From positions 75,002,495 to 75,066,494 of the forward strand of contig NC_082597.1 of assembly GCF_030936135.1 (NCBI RefSeq): a DNA stretch of 64,000 nucleotides, in the 5' to 3' direction. The DNA comes from Gavia stellata. Lineage: Eukaryota; Chordata; Aves; Gaviiformes; Gaviidae. Both the position numbers and the translations under genes were made by a program. This document shows, piece by piece, positions 29,992-43,000 of the stretch. The notes beneath the pieces are model-generated. The model was given only the letters and a program-made list of their open reading frames with translations, ran no database searches and had not been told where the DNA came from. Every line of letters starts with the position of its first letter. Position 1 is the first letter of the stretch.

Positions 29992-30210
29992 CCCCCCCCC
30001 CCCCAAATATACCCATAACTGAGTATTTTGAACAAAGACATCTTTTAAAGTGTATAAAGACTGCAACTGAAACCACTAGTTGTGCAAACACCAATGCTTC
30101 TCAATTAGGTATGCAGAAACGATCACCCTGTCACCTTGCAGCACTCTATATAAGTATTATCTTAGTACTGCTGAAGGGAATTTTTTTTTTTTTTCCCCAA
30201 ATATACCCAT
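29992..30210. repeat. 16-bp direct repeats next to C13 and T14 homopolymers
   Basis: The word CCCCAAATATACCCAT occurs at 30001-30016 and again, identical, at 30195-30210, a spacing of 194 bp. The first copy is the end of a C13 run (29992-30004). The second directly follows a T14 run (30181-30194). The arrangement could be a decayed tandem duplication, or a short insertion flanked by a duplicated target. Partial similarity in the bases before and after the two copies slightly favours duplication. Confidence 0.7.
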
Positions 30211-33200
30211 TTACCCAAATATGAAACACTTTTCTCTTAGCCCCCTGTAAATGCCGACTAGGGCAATTATCCTAAGCTTGCATTGATGTGTGACGTTTCA
30301 CTTGTAAGGAGACGAATCTAAGCCTGCCAGAGTCTCCATCTAGAAGCATTTATAGCTGTCAAATCTAATGAAAGTCAAGTGATTGATCTTCTAGGTAGCA
30401 GCTGCAGCATCCTCCAGAATCTAATTTAATATGAAATCTGTGGCAAATCCATAGAAATAATGTTGCTTAGATGCTCATTTTACTTGCAATTTTTTCTTTG
30501 GTGTGTTTAAACACAATGGGCCAAGAGAGGATAATAAGGTTGTAGAAGCAGATATGAGAGAAGAATTTGTCCCAACAGGTATGACACTATTCATAAGGAG
30601 CTGGAATGAATTGGACATTCAGAGAACCTCATCTATTTTGAGGATTTTGTGTCCCCCCCATCCCCAAGTTGCAAATATTTTCCTGCCAGTTTTTTGGCTG
30701 TTTGTCTCATGCATAACAGATGCTGCAAACATTTGTGTTGTTAGCAGATTGTAGATTCAGTGCTCCTGTAACTCCTGAAGAGATCACTAGTAAAAATATC
30801 TTGTTATTTCTCTTGTCATGTGGCTGCTTTCAGTTTTGGTTTATTAATATATCCAATATAGCAAATCATCTGTCAGATGCATTTAAGACTTTCCTGTGAT
30901 TTGGTCTGAACTGCCTCCTGCACATGCCAGAGTGTAGGTGATACACTATAAAAAACCAACCCAGACCACAGGACTTAGGTTTTGTATGAGACACAGCTCC
31001 TAAAAGTATCTTGTTCTTCTCAAGCACAAAATCATCCTGCCTGTGACCCTGTATCACAGTGGAGCATCATTTATATTATCAGTGTATGACAAGAAGACAA
31101 TTTAAAGATCAATTCTAAGTCTTTTAAATCCTGCATGCTCTTGAAATCTGCTTGCATGTTAATGGCTTGTACAGTAAATCTAATGTGCCAAAAATGGTGC
31201 CATTTAAACTAGAGGTTTCTCCAATATAATCTGCTGTTTTGAAAAATGAAACAAAGTATTTGTCAATGTTTCTTATTCTCCTGGGTTTTTATAATGGTCC
31301 CCAAATCAAAGACATTCATCATTTTCTTATTTGCTGCATAGTTAACTCTACACATTTGGGGCAGTACCAATATAGTGACATTCAAAAAGAGTGAAGCTGT
31401 CTGGATATGTGTATGCAAAATGCTCACACACACTGTCCTGCGTATAGGCAGAAAGACTTTTTCAGATGATCTCTAGAAAGCTGTTTTCCATGTGATTTGA
31501 ATAGTCCAAACGGCTATGTTGTGTTATCAAATCTAAACTGCACATGGACAACATTCACCTGTGTGGGATAGGTAAAAACCAAAAAAAGGAAGCCACAAGC
31601 TGCCTCTGTCGGTATTGTTCGAGAGGGTAAGAAATGCTGTCAGGTGCAGGGGCTTTCAACTATGCAAAACTTGAAGTACGTTTTAAAGAGTAAAAATTGC
31701 ACCAGTGAAATTCTATTGGCAAAGGGTTCAGGAGAAGAGTAGCTGGGGATTACAAGGACTGCAGCTAACCAGAGATGGAGAGTAGAAGGGAAGAGATATA
31801 GGCGAGGTTGATGTGGACGAGGCAGTGAGGGGAAGGGCACTGGTGGATCTGAAAGGGGGATCCTGCAGGAGCTGGTGGGGAGGATCTCAGGTGAGAGAAA
31901 TTGACTGGAAGCATCTCTCCAAGGCGGGGGCATGGCTGAACCATTCCTCTCTATTCCTCTGCTGATCAGAAATCTGGAGGTCTCCTGGCTAGAAAGCAGA
32001 CAGACTGATCCACCTTCATTGCCCACACCGCATGTGCTGGTGTCTAGAGAAGCCCACAGCCTGTGTGTGTGAAATTTGCCTGTGGTCTGGGGGAGACCTT
32101 CACCTACTCTAAACCTGCTCATATGTAAATAGACTGGGAGACTTAGCCTCGGGCTCTCAGACACCTTTCCAAGAGCTCCAGACAAGGTATAATTGTCTTA
32201 TATGTCTTTGGGTCTTGCACCTCTCATTATCTCCCTCACATGAGAAAGAGTATGGGGTCTTTTATCTTCCAGAGTTGTTGCGTGACGGGAGAGAAGAGAG
32301 AGTCAGCAGAAGGAGAGCGGTAGCAGCTATTAAGGGCCTGATCTGATGTCCTCTAATAAACTGCTGGCTGTGATGTGCCTACACAGCAGCAAGAACTGTC
32401 AGTCAGCAAAGATCAGCTTTTTTTTTTATGTCTTTACTACTAGTACTAATAGCTCGATAGCACATAATGGTGAGGGAGCGGTGGAAGAAGTGCTGGAAGG
32501 GGGAGGAGGAGGAGTGCATGTTGAAGGGAAATTACTGTAGAAGAAGAGAGAAATGCCAGTTTCCCCCAGTTAGCTACCACACTCCCTGCTGCTATGCCTG
32601 TCAAGATCTGAGGGTGCTGACCAAGGCTGTACCTGTACAGTTATATACGGCTAGACCTGAGCTCGGTCTGTCACCGCTGTAACCTGCACCAGTGCAGAAG
32701 CACATTCACGGCACAGCTCAGGTCCCTTTGCACAGATGCGTCCTCCTCTTTCCCTGAGAGTGGACAAGGCTTGAGGGAAGAGGCCCCGCAATTCCCCCGG
32801 ATGCATGCCAGAGGGCTTGGGGCAACCGGTTTGCTGCTCCTTGTGCTGCTCCATACCTAAGACCGAGACTGAAATGCGAAGCTCAAGTCTATCAACGTAC
32901 TATAAGAGAGCTACCAGCATCAGGTAGTCGGAATGAATCCTGTCAGCCAGCTAAAAGGGCACCTTCAGACCAGAGGGAGAACTTCATTTGCTCAACTTCA
33001 GAAGACAAACACATGTTTATGAATTTTAGACTGACTAGATTTGGTATTTATATTATTTGGTATTTATGCTATTATCTAAAACCAGAATCTTCACATTCCA
33101 GAGCTCAAAACTGAGAGACTAGGAACTGCATTCAAGCCCTAATGTTTGCCACACCTTAATGTATACATTTATAAAAGAAGGAATATCTATTACACTGTTT

Positions 33201-33737
33201 GTTGCTGGTCAGTGAAAATATGCCTTAATGGTATAACCGGCCTCCGTTCACTAAACGAATAAATAAATACCATAAATCTAATTTAGTGGTTATTTAGAAA
33301 TTAATTCAAATAATTTAAAACCAACCAGTGGCATAATGTCCAGCACAAAATGTACACCTCTAGACTTATGTCTCAAAAATTAGTAAGCGTTAATTCTGCA
33401 TTAAGGTGCAGGATATTGGCTGGCTGCATTGTTTTTCTGCTGCACTTGTCTTTCACATGTCATCAAAAGAGCAGCAAAAGTAATTGAAAAATAGCTTGAA
33501 GATTTTAATATATCTTCATCAAATGAGAGTGATGTAGTCACTGCTTATTGTGCTGCCTGACGATGAGGGCAGACCTCTGATGCCAAATCTTTCACTGTCA
33601 GCAGGATAAATCATTTTACAAGCTTAAAGAAAAGAAATAGGCCTAATAACTGTGTAAGATATTTGCACAAATCATAAATATTCATTTGAAGATCTCTCTG
33701 ATTTTAAGAATAAACAAAAATCCAGATTACATTTACA

Positions 33738-33770
33738 TATATTCATTTCATATATTCATATATTCATTTC
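33738..33770. repeat. Imperfect TATTCA-type simple repeat
   Basis: The words ATATTCATTTC and ATATTCAT are reiterated over roughly 35 bp of AT-rich DNA. It is low-complexity sequence with no coding potential. Confidence 0.6.
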
Positions 33771-35473
33771 GACATTCTAAAGCCATATCTTCCATACATG
33801 TGCGTGACTTTGCTTACATGTTTAAAGATGCCATGCACATAACTATTTTGTTTCATGTTCATCAATCAAAAACTGTTGCAAAGATACATTCTTGCAGCTG
33901 GTAACATTTAATATTTTTATTTCTGTCCTCCAGAAAAATTCTTTTCCCATCAGTCAGACCTACTAATGAAAAATCCAGATTCTTCCATCCATGCATAAAC
34001 ATACTGCTCCCACTAAACTCAATGTTATTTCCTATTTTCTGAATACAAAACACAGTACTGAGCCTAGAGTTACATTCATGTGAGAAAGGAAGAAACATTT
34101 TTAATTAAGTATATGGATTTGAGGCAAAATGCTGGATACACTTGAAACCTTGAAGAAATATGAGTCTGTATTTTGATATTTATATTTGCTATCTGTATTT
34201 TATTTTATTTTAAGGATCATTTTAGGAATTTGACTGCAATCCAAAGTGCAGAAATAAACCACACATTCTTTCTCTTCCATTAACCTTTCCTTTTATCCCT
34301 CAGCCAGCTACTTTTTCTTCTTTTTGCATAGTAATAACAAGATGGTACAAGCATAAGAAATAATGATCTGAAAACTCAGGAAATTGAGGGCAATTTTGTG
34401 AAAAGCAGCTGGAATTCTAGATCTGTAATGCTGGCACTAATTTGCTCGATTTTGCATTTAACCTGTCGGTCTTCAGAAGTATTTGCTTTTCTTCAGAGAA
34501 AAATAAAATAGCTCATGAAGTTATTACTAAGCTGACAGCATGAGAGAATTTTGAAAAAGTTTGCTGATTAAAGTGCATCTGAAGAAATTATGCACTCGAT
34601 TAATAAAGATGCTGCTGTTGTGAAGAGAAGTTACTGAAGCTGGCTAGCCCTGATGCGGTGTGGAACCTAAACAGGTAGAATAAAAAAAAAGAACTAACTA
34701 ATCACCCCACATTACACATTAATCACAGACTTTGCTATGTCCTTTGCCAAGGTGACTTTGAAAACAGAGAGCCAGCCAATGTGAAATATTAAGCCTAGGG
34801 ACTTGGATGACATTTAGGAGGTTTTAATGTGGATCCATGAATTTAAAAATTGAAGTGGATATTGGCCCAGCAGTCTTTGAAGGTTCTCAGCCTAGTTAGT
34901 GTGGATTGGAGTCTGATTTTTTAATCATGGAAGACAAGGATAACTATTTCGGCTAAGTTACACCATGGTTTTTGTGATGTGGTTACATATAATTTATGAT
35001 TCCTCAATTATACTCCTAAAGTTACAAAGATCTTGGAGGCCTCACCCAACATTTTTAGGACAGAAAATGATCATTCATTAGTAGTGATGGGGAAGACAAC
35101 TCCACTCTGCATCAGTTAACTTCTCGGATTTTCTGGTACTCTCGTAAATTGCACAAAAAAGTAGTTGCTAGTGAAGACAAAAACTGACCTAGGTAGAATA
35201 CTAGTTGGATTTGAGGTGGCTGTTCTTTTATTGCTTATTTAGGTGGAAATTTCACATTCAAGATCCAACTCAGAAAGATATGATCTTGCACTGGCAGTTA
35301 TCCCATCAATACCTTAGTTCCATTTATGTTACTGAAGTTTTACATTTACATTATTGTGCTATCCACAGAACACTGTATGTATCAAGACAATATTCATCAG
35401 ATTAAAATATCTGCTTCGAATTTGTGCAAATGAGGACTGTGTTTCAACAGTGGTCCTACCGTTCAATTCTGAA

Positions 35474-36110
35474 ACACAGAACCACAGAGCAATCCAGGTA
35501 GGAAGGAAATTCAGGAGAGTGTCTTTTTCCACCCCTGCTCAGCAACCAAGGTGCCAAGTTAGATCAGTTTGCTCAGGGCTTTGTCCACTCTGCTGCTGAA
35601 TCATTTCAAGGATGGAGATTTCACAGCCTCTCTGGGCAACCTATTCCAATGTTTGACCACTCCCATGGTGAAAAAGTTTTCCTAATATCTAACTGGAATC
35701 TCCCTTGTCGCAGCTTGTGTTTGTTGCCACACATCCTGTTGCGGTGCACTTCTTGAGAAGAGTTTGGCTCCACCTTCTCTACAAGCACCTACCAGGTAGG
35801 TGTAGACAGCACTAAGGACTCTGCTTGGCCTTCTCCAGGCTGAGCAGACCCAGCTCTCTCAGCCTCTCCTTGTACCTCGTGTGCTCCAGCCCCGGCCAGC
35901 TTGGCATCCTTCTGCTGGACTTACCCCAGTTTGCCAATGCCTCTCTTGTACCAGGGGATCCAAAACTGGACACTGTACTCCAGTGCGGCCTCAGAAGTGC
36001 TCCGCAGAGGGGAATAATCACTTTCCTTAGCCTGCTGGCTACACTCTTTCTTATGCAGCCCAATATGCAGTTCATCACTGCAAGGGTACACCGCTGACTC
36101 ATATTCATAT
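35474..36110 (-). mobile_element. CR1 LINE, 5'-truncated, degenerate
   Basis: This is a chicken-repeat-1 non-LTR retrotransposon in reverse orientation. The left edge is a worn CR1 3' end (ACAGAACCACAGAG, related to the terminal ATTCTGTG repeats read in reverse). Next come the recognisable reverse-strand CR1 3' region around 35610-35700 ('cctctctgggcaacctattccaatg' type text) and the stretch near 35820-36090 that encodes the end of the reverse transcriptase ORF. On the minus strand 35812-36108 translates to a segment with the CR1-like words ILGCIRKSVASRLRKVIIP and LRELGLLSLEKA. The element stops at about 36110, as expected for 5' truncation during reverse transcription. Frame damage shows it is inactive. 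Identification rests on recognition of the CR1 consensus. Confidence 0.85.
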
Positions 36111-36630
36111 CTGAGTAAAGAGCATACCCAGGCTTGTCTTCAGCAGTACATTCAAGAGCAGTTCACCTGTGTATGTTTTGCACAGATCTGTGCTCACCCC
36201 ACCGGCATTACAAATCAGCTGGATATAAAACAGCTCTCTTTGCAAGCCCTGTATCTTCAGCAATGTGACTAGCCTAAGCACAATGCCTTTGAGAGCTTGT
36301 TTGGGTTGTCCTGGTGACACGTAGAGCAGATCTGTGTGATTCCTAATGAAGGGCTGTGCATAGATCTCCAACATAAAGGGAAGAGACTCCATACCCTCTA
36401 AGCAGATAAGAAGCGGAAATAGAAATTATTTTTCTTCTCTTTTGAGGGAAAAAGTTGCAGCAACTTGAATGGACAAAATAGCTACAGCAATTGATGTTTA
36501 CACCTATGTGTATATTCTACAAATATAGATGAATAAATAGAAGCAGAATCTAATAACTAGACAAAAGTGTTTAATTGATTTGATTCAGCCAATATCCTGA
36601 CCCAATTCTGAACAACTGTTAGAGAATAAG
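36111..36630. other. Non-coding gap between CR1 and candidate LTR
   Basis: Nothing recognisable is seen. The 95-residue minus-strand frame at 36105-36392 has no domain and starts at the truncated edge of the CR1 copy. The first part could be older, further-diverged repeat sequence. Confidence 0.4.
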
Positions 36631-36633
36631 GGC

Positions 36634-37017
36634 TGTTAAACCCGCAGATAACAACGATGATCATGTCAACTCAGAGAGGAACTAGACTGGCCTAAAATCA
36701 GCTTGCTTTCTGGTTTCATGAACTTTGGGGCATTCCTAGCATAGACAGTGAGCACTCAGGAGCACGGGCAGGCTGCTGCAAGTCCCAGTTGGCACGCTGT
36801 GTTAGCCCAGCGGGCTCCTGGTCGCACCTGGGATATCTGAGCACAAAAGGGATTTAGTCCCTGGACCTAGGCAATTGGCAGCCCACTCCGCATAGCGTTC
36901 TGCTGCCCCCGTCCACATATATTCCCCCGCTTTGTCCCTGCTTTCTGCAAGTCTTGTAATAGAAATAAAAACCCAAAAAGACTGGAACCCATTCAGTCTT
37001 CTGCACTGAATGTTGCA
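36634..37017 (+). mobile_element. Candidate solo LTR of an endogenous retrovirus
   Basis: A roughly 384-bp block is GC-richer than both flanks. It can be read as a plus-oriented LTR: it begins with TG (TGTTAAACCC at 36634) and ends with CA at 37016-37017. A TATA-like ACATATATT lies at 36915-36923 and an AATAAA poly(A) signal at 36964-36969, so promoter and polyadenylation signals are in the order and spacing of U3-R-U5. No gag, pol or env coding sequence lies beside it, so it would be a solo LTR. I do not see a clear target-site duplication, and another TG at 36617 is an equally possible left edge. The family is not identified. The alternative is unrelated unique DNA of higher GC content. Confidence 0.42.
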
Positions 37018-37019
37018 AG

Positions 37020-40000
37020 TTTTGGTTATAATAGTGGCTCTTAGGGTAATGGTGTGTATGGAAAATTCAGGTAAGCTGAAGCTTTTTAAGCCATTTATAA
37101 TTCAGCACCTCCCAGAAAGGTGGTAGAAAAAACAATTTAGAGTGATTCATGGTTACTCACATTTGGAAAAATTCCTTTTCTAAGTTAGCAGTAACACACA
37201 GGTATAACAGCAACAGTGATTATCTACCGGAAAAAGAATGGCTGGAATGACTTCTCTGTTGTTTTGAATGAAGACTTCAAACAAGACTGGATGGAAAATA
37301 CACCTGTGTGCAACAGGCTGTTGAGACCTGACCAGGTACAACTGGATGAAACTATATGGTGTATTAGACTTGTGGTTAAACTACAGGATCTATGGAGCTA
37401 TTTGTACTTTTATGTCTGTAAAACAAAATGATATCTCACATGATGGGAGGAAAGAGTTATGAGTTGTGCTGCATGTCAGAAAAAGGTCAGGGCAGCTGTA
37501 AACCATCTGTTTTGAAAGGCTCCTTTACAACCACAAAAAAGTGTGGGGGTTTTTCCCTCCGCCCCATAAGACTAAAACACTGCGTGGCAGCGAATGACTG
37601 ATTTCTCCCTCTCTTGTTCTGAACCACGTCCTGACTCTGCCAGAGAAGACGAGCGTGCAGTAGGAATTCTCTACTTACAGAAAAAATTAAAAAATATTTC
37701 CTGTATAAAACATCTATGCTTAAATAGTTCATATAACACATGAACATATAAAAAAAAAACCTCATAAGAACAGAGAATAAATATAAAAGTTTGCAGAATA
37801 TTACGCAGCCACTGCAGGACACAAAAGCTGCGAATCAGCATTTAACATGTGTTTCACTTACCCACTCTGGGTCTGGCCTGCGTTTCGATTCCTGTTCCTA
37901 TTACAAATGACAGAAAGCTGTTATAAGTAGCAGCCAAGTAACTTCTGCTTGGACTCAGGAATTAATTTGACTGTCCAGGAGTGACTAACAGTTCTGGGGA
38001 CTATGGGGCTGTCCTGGCTTTGGCTGGGAAGGAGTTAACTTTCTTCATGGTGCTGTGTGTCCTCTCTGCCACCTTCTGATTTTCCTGTAGCATTTTAGAG
38101 CTCATGTCTAACAACTTGTGACTGAGGGACCTTAAGGGACCTCAAAATAAGGTAGGACCAAGGCAGTGAAGCTCTGCTGTGCAGGAAGGCAGAGGTGGAG
38201 GGGGCCATCCTGACAGGGGGGCTGTGGGGCTCAGCTCACTGCTATGGGTAGGAGTCCGAAGGTGTGGATGAGACTGAGGAGTGTGTTTGTAACTCAGGGT
38301 GGTGGGTGCTGCCGACCAAATCTCTCCTGGGCATGAGGAAACAACCCCACCCCTCCACCATGTCAAAAGATAACAAGTCTTTGATAACCTGACACGCCAC
38401 ATTTGTGTTTATCACAGACTCCTCTCGGCTACTATGGACGTGTCACTTTTTAAGAACAGGATGTTTCCTCTAACCTTTCCACTGCAGATAGGAGACACGC
38501 TGCAACGTGAGGTCTGTACTGCTGATACAGGTCCTGCAGCCAAGCCACTATCAGGTCTCCATGTCAATGTCCTGAATGGTACCGCCTAACTGATAGGGTG
38601 CAGACCTAGAGCCCACGGTCAGCTTCCTTAGGTCAGGGAGAGGTAACGCCAAGGCTGGCACTGCTTGATTGCTGCTTTACTTCCTCCTGGGAGAAGAGAG
38701 GTGCTTGCAGAGTTGTCAGAGTGGGCTGGCTGGAGCGGTAGCCAAAGCAGAGGTGCACGCTCCTGGCCACCAGACTTATGCTGCAACATCTTAGCTGGCC
38801 CTTGGCTGTCATGAGGATATGGGCAAATGAGACACAGTGAAATGGGGCTGTCAGCCGTCCTGCGTGAGGCTCTCTGCAAGCTCTGCGGGCAGCTCGGGGA
38901 CCTGGAGGCCTCTGGTCCCTCATGGCCAAGGTTGGCTCCCCTCTGGCATTTGCATGAGCCCAAGGTTTCCAGCCAGTTCCCTCAAATGCAAACTGCATTG
39001 TCCCTTACCTCAGGATCACCCCGCTCGTTTGGGTTGGACCCACCAGAGAGCTGGCACAGAGTGCAAGAGCCTGCATGCCGGGCACTGTCTCACTGTGCAT
39101 ATGGACACAAGAGCTCCACTTCCCCCGTGTATGCTTCCGCTGGCCTTCCCAGGGATAGCTGTGGCTGGCTGGACTGCTGGTTTCCCCAGCTGCTGGATTT
39201 AAAGGCAGTGCGCGAATTGACAGGTTCGCATTCGCCATCAGACATGCTTGCTCTGATTTTTCTGTGTGCAGCGATGCTCCAGAGGGTGTAGATCTCTGAA
39301 AGACATACATCTCAAAAGGCTTTTTTGCTGGAATTTATCTGGCTCCCTATAGAATACTATAACCTACTATTGTATGTGTGCTTCAAAATATCAGGCAATT
39401 TCTAAGTAGTTATGCTAATAAATCAAAACAAGGTGGAACCATTTGAAGTCACTAGTGAAGTCACGAGCATCATTTGAAGTGCTACTGCACTAGCAGTAAC
39501 AGTGTGACTCATTAGTTTCTGTCATTTAAGCCTCTCCCAGTAAGTCTCCACATTAGATCTGACAATAAAGATAAGCAGAAAATAAACCAGGTCTCCAAGG
39601 CCTCTCCTCTCACCTTGAGAACCTGGGAATGTCCCCTGGCAATCCCACCCTGACAGACAAGCACTTGCCAGGGAGAGAGGTCACGTGGCTGAGCCCTGCT
39701 GCATGTACACAGCATCATCTTTTTTACTCCAATGAAGGTTCAAATCCCTGTTTGCTTTTCTTTTTTGCCTCCCCCATGTCTTTGTTACCTGCGTGTGCAC
39801 GCATTGAAGATACCATCACTTGCCATTGCAGGGCAGGAGCTGGGGCGGCAGTGGTAACCTCACGGCTGTGGCATTTGCCTGCCAGCTCTCCAAAGGGCAC
39901 GGCTCTGTTGGCAGCAATGGGATTGTTATGATTAGCTGTATCAGTTGTGGATCTGGCACAGAATTTTCCTCAGGCAATGATCTGTTGTGAGAGGCATAAA

Positions 40001-43000
40001 AGAAGGTTGAGGAACTTTATGATCTGACATGCCATAAATGCAACATGACTCTGCACATATGGTTGACTTCCTTCACAGTATACCTAAATGTGGGCACAGC
40101 TGCTACAGACAGCAATGCATGTAAAGTCAGAGACTTCTGAAATCAGAGTTGTTAAATCATAATACTTGGTCAGTATTGAAGTACGGGACAATGAAGGGAG
40201 AATTCTCTGCAGGAGTAAGGCACTGCAAGGAAGCCTACCAGGTAGAGGGACTGCAGTTGGAAGTGTAAAGCAATGCAATGCCCATCTCAATGAAGCGGTT
40301 TTGGCTAAGTCACACCACCTGACATCTGGAACCAGCTCAGAGTGCACGAATGGACAGTTATTACAGATCAGCTGAGTCTTCATATGTTGTGGACAGGCCT
40401 ACAACCACCCTGCAACTGAGTGTTTTTTAGAACCACATAAAAGCCCAGGGTTAGGTTCCTAAACTCTCAACATCTAGGCACTGAGGTGCCCTAATTTCCC
40501 AATCAGTCTGAGCACTCATGCTGTATCTAACATTTTGTAGGCTGTCTCTACTAAATAGACATTGGCCATAAACTTAAAAGAGACACTTCAGCTGTAACAT
40601 TAAAATAAGTAGGGATGTCATTCTGCAACAAGAGAAAGCAAAGGTTGGACAGAGTGGTCCCTACAGAAATGGCTCTGAGGATCGGTGTCAAGAGAAGTTG
40701 GAGCTGTGGAAGGGACTACACAGCTTACCCGTAACAGTGGATTTCCTGGCTGAAACTGTATTGGAGATCAGTGTTGCACACATTGTAACAGCAGCTGTGT
40801 TTGATATTCTGCACTGAAATAGTCTTGGAAGATTTCACTCCTTCATCACTGTTGCAGAGCCTGTGTAAAAATTTTACATAGATGCACAGGGACAATCTTT
40901 ATGTCCATAACTTCTACTAATTTCAGGTGACTGATGTATCTGGTGGAGAACCTGAGCAACAAAACCTTATGACCGGTGGTGTCAGTTTTACCTCTCCATT
41001 CATCAGTCAATATGACAAGATTGAAATATTTCATGGCTTTAGGGCATTTCAGAAAATGAGAAACCTGGTGCTTGACAGTGCTAGCTAAAAACATTCAGAA
41101 CCCTGTGCATGTACATCCCAATTCTGACACAGGTAACCAACACATATGACTTCATCTGCATATTTTCCACAATGTCATTATTTCTTTTAGTACATACTGC
41201 CTCAGATGTGTTTGGAGGGGAACAGTATTGTGATCGGCTTCAGTTGAGAATTCTTCAGTTGAAGGAGAGGTACATGGTAGTGTCTTTTATCAAGCAGAGA
41301 AGAGAATGGTGAGCCTGAAGTGGAGGTGGCAGGGCAGTTACAAACTGTCAAATTTTTCTGAGTCAGTTAAAGCAACAGAAAGAAGTCACTCACCCAGATA
41401 AGGCTAAAGATGGGAGAAGGTAAGCTGGATACAGAGGCAGAAGGAGCTGGACTGAAGCAGCCCAGGCGTGCAGTGTCCAGCTGCCAAGCTGCATTTTCCT
41501 CAAACCAGAGGGGGACCCCAAACTCCAAATTTAACATTGCTTTCCTGATAGCAAGAATCTGAGAAACATGCTGGTAAAATGTGCACTCCATCTGCACCGA
41601 TAGCAGGGCCAGAGACCAGGACAAGGACAACCTGCTGCTGGGAGAAGCTCCTCAGAGCCTGTGGCAGAGATCTAGGCAATAGACAAAGGAATCCTTCGGT
41701 ATAAGCTTGCCATGCCTGTGTTCATCTGGTTCAAAATGCATCAGCTGTAGTCTACGTTCTGTGGTGTAATAGCAATAAAGGAAAAAATTAAAGTTGAATG
41801 GAGGATTTGGCATGGCATTCTTTAAACCTGTGCTCTCTTTGTATAATGTAGCTATAATCATGTACTTTTTGTGCTAACATAGTTAGTGTAGTTTTTTCTA
41901 GTAACTTAATAAGAAGGGTTTTTTTTCCTGCAAGGTGCTGAATAGTCTCTTTTTCCTTAAGTCATTGCAATTTAGGATACTGTACCCTTGCAGGGGTGGG
42001 CCCTATTTTCCAAGTACAGGCAGCATTTGAGGAGGGCCAATTTTTGTTTGATTTCCCTGGATTAATGTTATGCATGCTGAAAAGAGAAGATAGTATGAAA
42101 AGCAATTGAGATGAGTTAAGAGAATTGGAATTTGCTACTATATTGCTTCTGTTTTACACCTTGGCCACTTCATTTGTGAATGATTAATTAAGGTCCAAGT
42201 GATTCGATTAGGCAAATGCGCTGACTCAAAACATAATTGGAATGCAGGAAGAAATGAAAGGGAAAAGGCATAGTAAATACACAGTGCATTTTGCAGTAAG
42301 CTTATTTTTGCTACGTGAAGGTAATACACTTTTATTAGCTTGTGTTAAATGCATACGGATGGAATGATGACTGCAAAATAAACCTCAGAAATCTCTGTAT
42401 TCAGACTAATACAGATGTCCAGAATAACATAGAACCAGGAGTCATCATGCCCCCAAACATACTTTGTATACCTGAAGTAACCAAAGTGAAATCTGTTGGC
42501 AGAGGATAGATTTTTAAGGTTTTAGACCCTAAGATATGAAGCGATGGCTTAGGTCTTCAGGCTGTGAGCAAGAGAAAAATGTTGAGCTCCTCACCACTGA
42601 GAGATCCCCCAAATCCTACCTGGGCATCAGTATCCGTGTGTTTCTTGTACCCTCACTGACTGACTTGATCACCGCCTGGAAAGACCCTCCTGTCTCCGCT
42701 CATCCGTAGTGATAGAGAACATGTCTCCAGAGCATATTTGCCATGGTTTTGATCCCCATCTGGCCCTGAGTAACTGGAACTTGGAGTTCACTGGTGGCAC
42801 AGGGCACATTTGGCAGGCAGTAGCTGTTTCAGGGCAGCCTTACAGGCAACACAGGTGAGAAGATCTGGGCTTGCTGACTTCACTTCTCTTTGGCTGGAAA
42901 GCTGGCAATACTGCAAAGAAAAGAAAAGGGGAAAAAAATCAATCTCATTATGCTGCCTTCTCTGGAGACTGAATTAGAAAGAAGCAAGTAGAGAAGCTGG

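Larger units (their letters stand above)
1..35470. other. Gene-poor intergenic or intronic DNA
   Basis: No coding exon is recognisable on either strand. Open frames are short and mutually overlapping, and they lack domain signatures, paired splice sites or codon bias. The sequence is mostly AT-rich. GC-richer pockets occur at about 3370-5600, 9440-9720, 11130-11410, 12340-12610, 31730-32160 and 32460-32850, and these produce the longer spurious frames. AT-rich blocks dense in TAAT-type words are described separately as possible conserved non-coding elements. I saw no tRNA or rRNA and no recent transposon here. An untranslated or long non-coding transcript cannot be excluded by eye. Confidence 0.6.

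Noticed and set aside
31640-32185. 181-residue minus-strand open frame, the longest outside the transposons
   Set aside because: Rich in Pro, Ser and Leu with no recognisable domain; it lies in a GC-richer pocket where stop codons are rare, and shows no promoter or splice context.
36105-36392. 95-residue minus-strand frame as a gene
   Set aside because: It abuts the CR1 truncation point, has no domain and no supporting signals.
38628-39310. Five overlapping frames of 101-154 residues on both strands
   Set aside because: Simultaneous openness on both strands follows from base composition; the residue pattern is not protein-like.
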